Shown here one piece after another: positions 7,061 through 13,738 of a stretch of DNA of 19,102 nucleotides; position 1 is the first letter of the stretch, and each line of letters opens with the position of its first letter. Made by a program: the position numbers and the translations under genes. The notes under the pieces are model-generated. The model worked only from the letters and a program-made list of their open reading frames with translations, was not told where the DNA came from and searched no databases. The stretch is from Collinsella sp. (lineage in GTDB: Bacteria > Actinomycetota > Coriobacteriia > Coriobacteriales > Coriobacteriaceae): the NCBI GenBank assembly GCA_022720335.1, contig JAIHVJ010000013.1, positions 1 through 19,102 of the forward strand, given 5' to 3'.

Positions 7061-7552
7061 CATGCGCATGATGTTGGGGTGGGCGGCCAGACGCTCCACG
7101 TTGGCCGCGCTGATGCTGCAGCCGGTGCGCCCGGGGATGTTGTAGATGATGCAGGGGATGTCCACCGCGCTGGCCGTGTGAACGAGGCACTGGTAGATGT
7201 CCTCCTCGTTGGACTTGTTGCAGTACGGCGAGATGATGAGCGGGGCGTCGGCGTTCAGCTTCTAGTACGTGAAGCTCTTGCGCGCCTGCGTGGCCGTGCA
7301 GTTGGAGCCCGAACCGGCGATGGCCGGCACGTGCCCGGCCACGTGCTCCACGACTAACTTGACGACCTCGTTGTTTTCCTCGTCGGTCATCGTGGCTGAC
7401 TTGCCGGTGGTGCCCAGTGTGAGGATGGCGTCGGTGCCGCTCTCGATCTGGAGTTCGAGCAGCATCTCGAGCTGGGCAAAGTTGACGGAGCCGTCCTCGT
7501 CGAATGGCGTGACGAGCGCGATTATGGAACCCTCGAGCTTGCGGACGTCCAT
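7061..7552 (-). pseudogene. dapA: dapA remnant (4-hydroxy-tetrahydrodipicolinate synthase), nonsense and truncated
   Basis: From ATG at 7552 (AGGA upstream) the frame reads MDVRKLEGSIIALVTPFDED, then LGTTGKSATM and the AGSGSNCTATQARKSFTY region. A TAG at 7262-7264 interrupts it. The expected residue there is Gln, so CAG to TAG is likely. The same frame continues KLNADAPLIISPYCNKSNEE and DIPCIIYNIPGRTGCSIS, including the active-site YNIPGRTG region, to AAHPNIM. There it stops abruptly and DapH sequence begins. About the last 100 residues of DapA are lost. Deletion of the dapA end, a gene between and the dapH start in one event would explain the joint, and dapB is the natural candidate for the missing gene. 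Confidence 0.88.
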
Positions 7553-7633
7553 GGTTTCCTGCCTTTCCGAGCCGTCCGGGCGCGGGGCGTCCGCGCCAGC
7601 GGCAGAGTCGGTTCGAGCGATGTAGCCAGAGAC

Positions 7634-7659
7634 GGAGCAAACGGCGAGGCGCTCGGCGG
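7634..7659. repeat. 26-bp direct repeat, left copy, flanking regulator copy 2
   Basis: This sequence matches 10691-10716 at 23 of 26 positions, in the same orientation (shared cores GGAGC, AACGGCGAG and CGCTCG). Read on the minus strand, both copies encode (A)ERLAV-(C/R)S in the same frame, and the right copy is within the lysA C-terminal remnant. The inserted regulator block lies between them. The inner part of this copy also matches the start of the copy 1 leader at 2281, so the boundary is blurred by microhomology. Confidence 0.75.
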
Positions 7660-7832
7660 ACAGCGCCGTTGCCGCTCGCTGTGTCGAGCGCAAGTGTCGA
7701 GAAGTCGCCATATGTCACTACAGATGTATCATGGAGTGCCGAAGTGCACGCGCCCGTGACGGAACGCGGGCGCCAACCCGTCCCGAGCACCACCCCGCCC
7801 GTAAGGTGTGGGACGAAAGGAGGACCAGCCGC
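7646..7832 (+). repeat. Leader of regulator copy 2, direct repeat of 2281-2466
   Basis: This is the second copy of the conserved leader and carries the promoter region of the intact regulator. It has GCTCG-N6-CGAGC, two TGTCGAG repeats (7682-7688 and 7695-7701), TATCAT as a -10-like hexamer (7718-7723) without a clear -35, and a CACG-N4-CGTG dyad (7747-7758). AAAGGAGG at 7816-7823 is the ribosome binding site. The dyads are conserved between copies while intervening bases drift, which supports a regulatory role, though no site is proven. Confidence 0.65.
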
Positions 7833-10586
7833 ATGAACATCCCCGAGACACAGAAAGACCTGCTTGCCTACCTCGATCGCATCACGCGCGAGCTTGGCAG
7901 CACGCGGGGCGGGCGCATCCAGAACCGTCTCGACCACTTCACCACGGCATCTATAACCGACTCGCTCGCCATCTCGCGCAGCCTGGCAAGTCAGTATCTC
8001 AACGAGCTCGTGCGCGCTGGCCTCGTGGTGAAAGCAGGGGCGCGACCGGTGTGCTACTTCCACCGCCGCTCCCTCGAACGCTTCTTCCAGTCTCGCATTG
8101 AGCGTAGCACCTACCCTTCGGTCGAGCAGCTCTTCGCCACGCTCGGAAACGGCGAGCGACTCGACTTTGACCGCGCAATCGGTCACGAGCTGAGCCTTGC
8201 GCCCTGCATCAGCCAGCTCTGCGCCGCGCTCAAGTACCCGCCAGCTGGCCTGCCCATCCTGCTCTGTGGCGCTTCGGGAACCGGCAAGGGTCTACTCGCC
8301 GAACTTGCCCTCGAATACGGCAAGAACGTCGGCGTCCTGCAGCAGGAAGCCAAGCTTGTGAGCATCGACTGCTCGCATTACGCAGACGATGCCCGCGCGC
8401 TCACTCACGATCTGTGCGCAGATGGCGGGCCTGCAGATCGGGCGAGCGGCGGCATCGTTTATCTCAAGGACGTCGACACCCTCTCACCCGCTGCCCAGGA
8501 CGCGCTCTTGGAGTGGGCCTCCGCACAGGCGGGCGCCATTGTGCCAGCCCCTGCTGCGCGCCTTATCTTTGCCACCTCAAACGAGGCAGACAGTACCGAG
8601 TGCCGCAGCCTCACGCGTCGCATCCCCATGTCCGCCCAGGTGCCGTCTCTGCGCGAGCGCACCCAGGAGGAGCGTGAGGAACTGACTCTCCACTTCCTCA
8701 AGGAGGAGGGCCGACGCATAGGACGCGACATCCTCATAAGTCGCGGAGCCTTCCGAGCCCTCGCCGGCACCAACTTCGAGGAGAACGTACGCGGCCTACG
8801 CGACTGCATCACCAACTGTTGCGCCGAGGCCTATCTAGACACGAAGGGTGACAGCCTGGAGATTCGCACCTACCAGCTTCCCTCCGCAATCCTTGCCGGC
8901 TCCGCACTTGAGCGCAGCGAGAACGATATGCAGCTCATCGACACCACCCGGAGCATCCAAAGCCAGGCGGACGACCGCGCACGGCATGTACTCGACGCCA
9001 TGCTGGAGCCATACGAGAGCTATCGCGAAGGCACGCTTGATGGGAGCGCGTGCAGCGCTCAGCTGGTGGAGCGAGCCCGCGACCTTGAGGACTACCTGGC
9101 GTTCGGGCAAAACCCGGGCCGCTCGAAGTCCGACGCATACGAGCAGATCGCCGACAGCGTCGTCACTTCCGTGAACGAACTCTACTCGATCGATTTGTCC
9201 CGAAAGAGCTCGCATCTAATCGCCCAGGGCATCTGCCTCCAGCTGTGGCCGCCCGCAAACCTCTCGCGTTGGAAGAGCTCCCATGCAAGCGAGCTTTCCG
9301 GCATGCGCGGCGTCGTGGCCCAGCGCAACCGCTTTGCCGTTGCTGTCTGCGCCTGCATCGCTGATGAACTCAAGGCTACGCTCGGCATCGCGCTCGACGA
9401 TCTCACGTGTCTGCTCGTCCTTGCGCATGCGGCACTCGCACTCGACCCGTCTAAGCGTCGTCGGAGCGTCGGTATCGTCCTCAGTCATGGCTACTCGACC
9501 GCCACGAGCATCGCCGACGCTGCCAATCGGATTCTTGACACGAGGGTCTTCGAGGCCATCGATATGCCCTACGACCAGAAGGTTACGGACGTCGCTGCTC
9601 CTCTTCAGCAAATCATCGACCGCTTCTCCTACGCAGACGAGGTCGTCATCCTCGTGGACATGGGATCGCTCCAGGATATTTATAAGAGTCTGGAATCCAC
9701 CTCCGGCATGACACTCGGCATCATCAACAACGCCTCTACCGGCCTTGCGGTGGAGGTTGGCGCCGGACTTATCGCGGGTCGCTCCGTGCGAGAGGTTCTC
9801 GACGATGCTGCGGCAGCTTGCACCTGTAATTATCACATCGTGGCGCGCAACGCCCGACCGGACGCGATTGTCTTCTGCTCCGAAGGCGGACTTGACGCAG
9901 CTGCGCGGATCCGCGATCTCGTGGCGCAGAGCCTGCCTGGCGAGTCCCCCGCGCGGCTTGTCGCCGTTGACTGGCGGCAGCTCGCCAATAACGGATCTGA
10001 GGATGCCGCCTTCTCCCAGTACAACGTGCGCTCGGTCATCGGCACGGACAATCCGCACGCCGACGGAGTCCCGTTCATTTCGCTCGAGGAACTCATCGCC
10101 GGCGAAGGAACGGCCCAGATAGACCGCGCCTTCGCACGCTTGCTCGACGCTGACGGCTTGCGCACGTTCCACCAGAATCTCGTCAAGAACATGACCCTCA
10201 GGAACGTGGTCGAGTCCATCACAATCCTTAACCCCAACAAGCTCTTCGGCGAAATCGAGAGTGCCGCGGAGCGGCTCCAGCAGCTCACCGGAGACGTGAT
10301 TGGCGCTCGTGTGAGCATGGGGCTCTACGTGCACCTGTGTTGTCTCGTGGAGCGCCTCGTGACCAGAAGCCCCATCGAGAACTACGCAGACGAGCAGCGC
10401 TTCGCCAATGAACACAACGATTTCGTCGAGGCATTCCGCACGAGCTTCTCTGACATTTCCGCCCATTACCACGTGGAGGTCCCCGTCACGGAGATCGCCT
10501 ACGCATACGACTACATCAATTCCCGGCATACCCCGCGCAGGCAGGCCACGCTGAACGATGGGCCCGCGGCCCAGCAGGACGAGTGA
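7833..10586 (+). CDS. LevR-type PTS-regulated transcriptional regulator (HTH-AAA-PRD-EIIA-EIIB-PRD)
   Basis: This 917-residue protein is close in size to LevR of Bacillus. Domains in order: winged HTH (about 10-90), AAA+ (about 120-350) with Walker A CGASGTGKG (145-153), PRD1 (about 380-540), EIIA-Man-like domain with SHGYSTA (His552), EIIB-like domain (about 675-760), and a C-terminal PRD2 with YVHLCCLVERL (His834). ATG 7833 is chosen over upstream in-frame starts because AAAGGAGG lies nine bases before it and copy 1 conserves the same start. It lacks the GAFTGA loop that contacts sigma54, and the Walker B region reads GGIVYLKDVD where LDE is usual. It probably controls the PTS-GH32 operon according to phosphorylation by that PTS. 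Confidence 0.93.
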   Translation: MNIPETQKDLLAYLDRITRELGSTRGGRIQNRLDHFTTASITDSLAISRSLASQYLNELVRAGLVVKAGARPVCYFHRRSLERFFQSRIERSTYPSVEQLFATLGNGERLDFDRAIGHELSLAPCISQLCAALKYPPAGLPILLCGASGTGKGLLAELALEYGKNVGVLQQEAKLVSIDCSHYADDARALTHDLCADGGPADRASGGIVYLKDVDTLSPAAQDALLEWASAQAGAIVPAPAARLIFATSNEADSTECRSLTRRIPMSAQVPSLRERTQEEREELTLHFLKEEGRRIGRDILISRGAFRALAGTNFEENVRGLRDCITNCCAEAYLDTKGDSLEIRTYQLPSAILAGSALERSENDMQLIDTTRSIQSQADDRARHVLDAMLEPYESYREGTLDGSACSAQLVERARDLEDYLAFGQNPGRSKSDAYEQIADSVVTSVNELYSIDLSRKSSHLIAQGICLQLWPPANLSRWKSSHASELSGMRGVVAQRNRFAVAVCACIADELKATLGIALDDLTCLLVLAHAALALDPSKRRRSVGIVLSHGYSTATSIADAANRILDTRVFEAIDMPYDQKVTDVAAPLQQIIDRFSYADEVVILVDMGSLQDIYKSLESTSGMTLGIINNASTGLAVEVGAGLIAGRSVREVLDDAAAACTCNYHIVARNARPDAIVFCSEGGLDAAARIRDLVAQSLPGESPARLVAVDWRQLANNGSEDAAFSQYNVRSVIGTDNPHADGVPFISLEELIAGEGTAQIDRAFARLLDADGLRTFHQNLVKNMTLRNVVESITILNPNKLFGEIESAAERLQQLTGDVIGARVSMGLYVHLCCLVERLVTRSPIENYADEQRFANEHNDFVEAFRTSFSDISAHYHVEVPVTEIAYAYDYINSRHTPRRQATLNDGPAAQQDE

Positions 10587-10622
10587 CGCGCCTCGCAAGC
10601 AAAGGAAGGAAGCCAACATCAC

Positions 10623-10690
10623 ATGAGCATCATCGCCGCATGTATCGACAACCGCCTGCTACACGGCATAGTGGCAACCCAGCGGATACT
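10623..10690 (+). pseudogene. PTS IIB copy 2, truncated after about 20 codons
   Basis: From ATG 10623 the sequence is nearly identical to the start of the intact IIB gene at 2721 and encodes MSIIAACIDNRLLHGIVATQ, where Arg7 of the intact gene has become Cys. Similarity fades at 10683-10690 and the sequence then passes into the lysA remnant. The fragment retains the phospho-His segment but cannot fold as a IIB domain. The same AAGGAAGGAAG ribosome binding site precedes it. The 27-base element present upstream of the intact gene is missing here. Confidence 0.92.
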
Positions 10691-10716
10691 GGAGCGAACG
10701 GCGAGCCGCTCGTCGG
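10691..10716. repeat. 26-bp direct repeat, right copy, inside lysA remnant
   Basis: This is the partner of 7634-7659, same orientation, 23 of 26 identical. It begins exactly where IIB homology ends and belongs to the lysA C-terminal coding sequence (minus-strand residues DERLAVRS). With the left copy it marks the limits of the segment holding regulator copy 2. Confidence 0.75.
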
Positions 10717-10990
10717 CCGGGAAGCAGTCAAAGGTGGCAAAGTAGTCGCGCGGCTCCTCGGCGCAGCGGATGAGCTGGCCCGACCCGTCCGGACGCATCA
10801 GCACCTCGGCACGCTTGAGCCGGCCGTTGTAGTTGTAGCCCACCGAGAACCCGTGCGCGCCCGCATCGTGGATGACGAGCAAGTCGCCCTCCTCCACTTC
10901 GGGCGGGCGCCGGTCGATAGCGAGCTTGTCGTTGTTCTCGCACAGCGACCCCACCACGCCGTAGGTGTGCTCGGCAGCACCGCTATGCGG
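10691..10990 (-). pseudogene. lysA: lysA C-terminal remnant (diaminopimelate decarboxylase)
   Basis: The minus strand encodes HTYGVVGSLCENNDKLAIDR, then GDLLVIHDAGAHGFSVGYNY and EPRDYFATFDCFPADERLAV. The SLCENNDK motif and the HDxGAHGFSxGYNYN segment are diagnostic of the C-terminal barrel of diaminopimelate decarboxylase, which makes lysine from meso-diaminopimelate. Only about the last 100 residues of ~420 remain. The upstream boundary is uncertain (about 10985-11000) and the downstream end has no stop, running into the IIB remnant. The minus-strand order lysA, dapA, dapH is consistent with a former lysine operon now split by regulator copy 2. Confidence 0.87.
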
Positions 10991-11091
10991 AACGCCCCGC
11001 GATCTCGACCGAGAGCACGTCGGAGAACGGGATGTCTAATTGCTGGGGCCTGTCAGCTTGGGGCCTGCCGCCGCGGGTGTAGCCGGACTGC

Positions 11092-11262
11092 ATGCGTTCG
11101 GCGCTGCTAGGCACGATGTCGGGCATCGCCGCGGGCAAGACGGCGGGTCTCACCGTGTTCGCCAAGCGCGAGGAGCGTTTTGGTTTTTCGCAAGCAAATG
11201 CGGACGAAATCATCGACCAGATTCCCGATCTGCTCAAACATGCAGGGCCCCTATGTGTTTAA
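11092..11262 (+). pseudogene. C-terminal fragment of a HAD-family phosphatase
   Basis: The frame from 11092 to TAA 11260-11262 reads MRSALLGTMSGIAAGKTAGL, then TVFAKREERFGFSQANADEI and IDQIPDLLKHAGPLCV. The MSGIAAGKTAG stretch corresponds to the motif IV region (EDSxxGIxAGxxAG) of HAD subfamily IA hydrolases such as beta-phosphoglucomutase-like phosphatases, and the rest fits their C-terminal strand and helix. The acidic residues before MSG and the whole N-terminal part are absent, since upstream sequence (10991-11091) is an unassignable mosaic. It may be the stump of a sugar-phosphate phosphatase once upstream of the fructosamine locus. Confidence 0.6.
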
Positions 11263-11288
11263 CCTCATTTTTCCGTGTGCGGTAGAAT
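11258..11288 (+). promoter_or_regulatory. Candidate promoter of the GntR-family regulator
   Basis: TAGAAT at 11283-11288 is a good -10 hexamer, 41 bases before the GTG start. TTTAAC at 11258-11263 is a weak -35 with a 19-base spacer, overlapping the stop of the HAD fragment. I see no copy of the ACAACCTAA operator here, so autoregulation is not evident at this promoter. Confidence 0.4.
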
Positions 11289-11329
11289 GGAGTAGTTGAG
11301 ATCGCGAACGCCTTAAAGGGAGAGTTTTT

Positions 11330-12064
11330 GTGGATACGCATCTGGATGGGGGCTCTTCCGCCCCGCTGTATCAACAGGTGCTCGATTTGCTCAAGAGCGA
11401 TATCGAACAGGGGACATATCCCGTTGACTCGCAGATTCCAACGGAACTTGAGCTTTCTAAGATGTACGGCGTGGGAAGGGTCACGGTTCGTCGCGCAATA
11501 GAGGAGCTTGTGGGCGAGGGGTATCTCACCAAGCGGCAGGGGCGTGGTACGTTTGTGACCGCGACAAAGATAATTCGCAAGGTGCATCAGAAGGACGATG
11601 TTCAGAGTTTTACCCAAGCATGCGCTGAAAACGGCATGAAGGCGGGCGCTCGCGTCGTTGCCCGCAAGACCGTTGCCGCCGATCGCGACCTCGCTTCTTT
11701 CTTTGGCTTGGATGAAGGCTCTGACCTCATCTTGGTCTCACGCGTGCGTACCGCAGACGGCGTGCCGGTCCTGTTCGAGAACAACTACTATCCTGTTGAC
11801 GGATTCGAATTTCTCAAAGATATCGGTCTCTCCAATTGCTCGATATTCGAGGCCGTGGGGGAGCGTACGGGTAGGTATCCCTGTTCATCCGATCCCTGCA
11901 GGCTAGAGATCGCCCGTGCGGGAATTGATACCGCCCGCGAGCTCAAGGTCCCAGTAGGGGAGCCGCTATTCTTCATGAACGCGGGCTTTCTCGATTCCAA
12001 CGGAGAGCGCTTCTGCTATGGCAGGCAGTACTACGTGGGTTCGCGCTACAGCTTCGATATCTAG
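11330..12064 (+). CDS. GntR-family (HutC/UTRA subfamily) regulator of fructosamine operon
   Basis: This 244-residue repressor-type regulator has a winged HTH (about 10-78: APLYQQVLDLLKSDIEQGTY, SQIPTELELSKMYGVGRVTV, then a basic wing LTKRQGRGTFV) and a UTRA ligand domain (about 95-240). In this family UTRA domains sense sugar phosphates, amino sugars or histidine-pathway compounds. The GTG start at 11330 follows AAAGGGAGAG, and the downstream M-codons would cut the HTH. It lies 198 bases upstream of the transporter gene, with two operator-like repeats in between. By position it is the counterpart of FrlR in fructosamine operons, and a phosphorylated Amadori compound is a plausible inducer. 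Confidence 0.92.
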   Translation: MDTHLDGGSSAPLYQQVLDLLKSDIEQGTYPVDSQIPTELELSKMYGVGRVTVRRAIEELVGEGYLTKRQGRGTFVTATKIIRKVHQKDDVQSFTQACAENGMKAGARVVARKTVAADRDLASFFGLDEGSDLILVSRVRTADGVPVLFENNYYPVDGFEFLKDIGLSNCSIFEAVGERTGRYPCSSDPCRLEIARAGIDTARELKVPVGEPLFFMNAGFLDSNGERFCYGRQYYVGSRYSFDI

Positions 12065-12142
12065 CGGCTCTGTCTCGCGCAGCGCTGTTCTCGCCATCGC
12101 CGCAACAGGTCCGTTTAGCGCGTAAAAGTTACCACTTATAGA

Positions 12143-12158
12143 ACAACCTAATATGTTT
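12143..12158. promoter_or_regulatory. Operator-like repeat O1 (ACAACCTAATATGTTT)
   Basis: This 16-base sequence matches O2 at 12193-12208 in 15 of 16 positions, exactly 50 bases apart. It contains AACA-N8-TGTT dyad ends (12142-12157) suited to a dimeric winged-HTH protein. It abuts the -35 hexamer at 12160-12165. Confidence 0.7.
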
Positions 12159-12159
12159 C

Positions 12160-12188
12160 TTGACCGGCACCTTCATGCAGGTTATACA
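12160..12188 (+). promoter_or_regulatory. Sigma70-type promoter of the fructosamine operon
   Basis: TTGACC (12160-12165), a 17-base spacer and TATACA (12183-12188) form a near-consensus promoter. It is bracketed by O1 directly upstream and O2 over the expected start site (about 12194-12196), an arrangement typical of repression by steric block. The leader to the ATG at 12263 is about 65 bases. Confidence 0.7.
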
Positions 12189-12192
12189 TAGG

Positions 12193-12208
12193 ACAACCTA
12201 AGATGTTT
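12193..12208. promoter_or_regulatory. Operator-like repeat O2 (ACAACCTAAGATGTTT)
   Basis: This is the second copy of the O1 sequence, differing at one position, and it overlaps the expected transcription start of the promoter at 12160-12188. The 50-base spacing is near five helical turns, so dimers on the two sites would lie on about the same face of the DNA. Confidence 0.7.
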
Positions 12209-12262
12209 GCTTATACGTGAGGGTTTTTTGGCAAGCATCGTTGCTCTGACAGGAGGTTAAGA

Positions 12263-13726
12263 ATGTCGGATGCCAAACAGGAGAAGCCCAAGCGCAGATT
12301 CCATCTCCAGCTTCCCCATGTGTACACCATCGCGTTCATGCTGATTGTGTTCTTCGCGGTGCTCACATGGATCGTCCCATCGGGTCAGTTCGACCGTCAG
12401 ACCATTCAGACGGCCGCGGGCGAGCGAGAAGTCGCCGTAGCCGGAACGTACCAAGAAGTCGACAAGGTCTACACCGATTCGGAGACGGGGGAGACCGTCG
12501 ATCTGCGACAGGGCATCGATGCCGTCCTGCAGGCTCCCGCCAAGGGCATCCAGGCTGCGGCCGATGTCGTCGCGTTCGTCCTGCTGATCGGCGGATCGTT
12601 CGCCATCGTCACCAAGACCAACGCCCTAAACGCCGGTATGAGCCGCGTGATCAAGAAGTTGAAGAACAAGGACATCTTGATCATCCCCATCTCCATGGTC
12701 CTGCTCTCGATCTGCGGCACCACGTTCGGCATGTCCGAGGAGGCGCTGCCGTTCTACGCGATCTTCATCCCCATCATGCTGAGCATCGGGTATGACTCCA
12801 TGACCGCATTCATCATCTGCTTCCTCGGCCCCAACCTTGGTTACTGCGCATCCACTATCGATCCTTTCAACGTGCTGATCGCCCAGGGCGTTATCGGCAT
12901 CGAGGGAAATCCCCAGCTTTGGCTCCGCGCCATCCTGTGGGCCATCTTCACCGCCGCGGGCATTTTCTGGGCCATGCGCTACGCGCGCCGCGTCAAGCTC
13001 GATCCCAAGTCCTCCATCACCTATGAGGACGATAAGCAGAAGCGCATCGAGTTCTCTGTCACCGACGCCTCTATCGAAGAGGAGTTCACGCTTCGCCACG
13101 AGCTCGTCCTCATTGATTTCGCGGTCGGCATGGGCGTTATCGTGTGGGGCCTCGTTACCCAGGGCTGGTATATGGACGAGATCTCTATGGTGTTCCTGGC
13201 CATGGGCCTTCTTGCCGGCATACTCGGCGGCTTGGACGAGAAGACCATTGCGGAGGAGTTCGTCCGCGGAATCGCCGACTTCGCCTACGCAGCCTGCATC
13301 ATCGGTATCGCCCGCGGCATCCTGGTCGTTGCAGAGGGCGGAATGATCATCGACTCTATTCTTAACTGGCTCGTCGGACTCCTTGCGGGCGCTCCGTCCT
13401 TCATCTATACCACCTTCATGTACATCGTCCTCGGCCTGCTTTCGCTGCTGGTTCCTTCCAGCTCCGGCCTCGCTGCACTCACCATGCCAGTCATGGGCCC
13501 GCTGACCGAGCTTATGGGTCTCAATCCCGAGGCTGCCGTCACCGCTCTGCAGTTCGCGAACCAGACCATCAACACCATCAGCCCCGTTGCGGGCATGACC
13601 GTCGCGGGTCTCGCCGTAGCGAAGATCTCCTTCGGGCAATGGTGGAAGACCATCTGGAAGTTCTTTATCTTCATGGTTCTGTTCGGATTGGTCGCGACTG
13701 TGATCTCCGGCCTACTGCCGATGTAG
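12263..13726 (+). CDS. YfcC-family membrane transporter
   Basis: This 487-residue integral membrane protein of the YfcC / ion-transporter-superfamily type has a short basic N-terminus and then VYTIAFMLIVFFAVLTWIVPSGQF, the family's first helix with its WIVPSGQF ending. About a dozen hydrophobic segments follow, with hairpin-like motifs CGTTFGMSEEALPFY and PSSSGLAALTMP. AGGAGG precedes ATG 12263. Family members are generally annotated as amino-acid or C4-dicarboxylate-type carriers with few proven substrates. As first gene of an operon with frlC-, frlB- and frlD-like genes it most likely imports the fructosamine unphosphorylated, taking the place of the unrelated FrlA permease of E. coli. frlC starts 12 bases after its stop. 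Confidence 0.9.
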   Translation: MSDAKQEKPKRRFHLQLPHVYTIAFMLIVFFAVLTWIVPSGQFDRQTIQTAAGEREVAVAGTYQEVDKVYTDSETGETVDLRQGIDAVLQAPAKGIQAAADVVAFVLLIGGSFAIVTKTNALNAGMSRVIKKLKNKDILIIPISMVLLSICGTTFGMSEEALPFYAIFIPIMLSIGYDSMTAFIICFLGPNLGYCASTIDPFNVLIAQGVIGIEGNPQLWLRAILWAIFTAAGIFWAMRYARRVKLDPKSSITYEDDKQKRIEFSVTDASIEEEFTLRHELVLIDFAVGMGVIVWGLVTQGWYMDEISMVFLAMGLLAGILGGLDEKTIAEEFVRGIADFAYAACIIGIARGILVVAEGGMIIDSILNWLVGLLAGAPSFIYTTFMYIVLGLLSLLVPSSSGLAALTMPVMGPLTELMGLNPEAAVTALQFANQTINTISPVAGMTVAGLAVAKISFGQWWKTIWKFFIFMVLFGLVATVISGLLPM

Positions 13727-13738
13727 GAGGTGCCCAGC

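Noticed and set aside
6417..8186. 589-codon open frame on the minus strand
   Set aside because: It runs through the antisense of the GH32 gene, the dapH and dapA debris in a wrong frame and the regulator start. It is open only because of GC bias, apart from a short real dapH segment that is listed separately.
9216..10622. 468-codon minus-strand open frame opposite the regulator
   Set aside because: It is antisense to a clearly coding, multi-domain gene, and its product has no recognisable motif.
2281..10690. Composite transposon or phage island
   Set aside because: No transposase, integrase or terminal inverted repeats are seen. The 26-bp direct repeat alone does not identify an element.
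12626..13639. 337-codon minus-strand open frame opposite the YfcC gene
   Set aside because: It is an antisense shadow. The plus-strand product is a well-formed membrane protein with a ribosome binding site and promoter.
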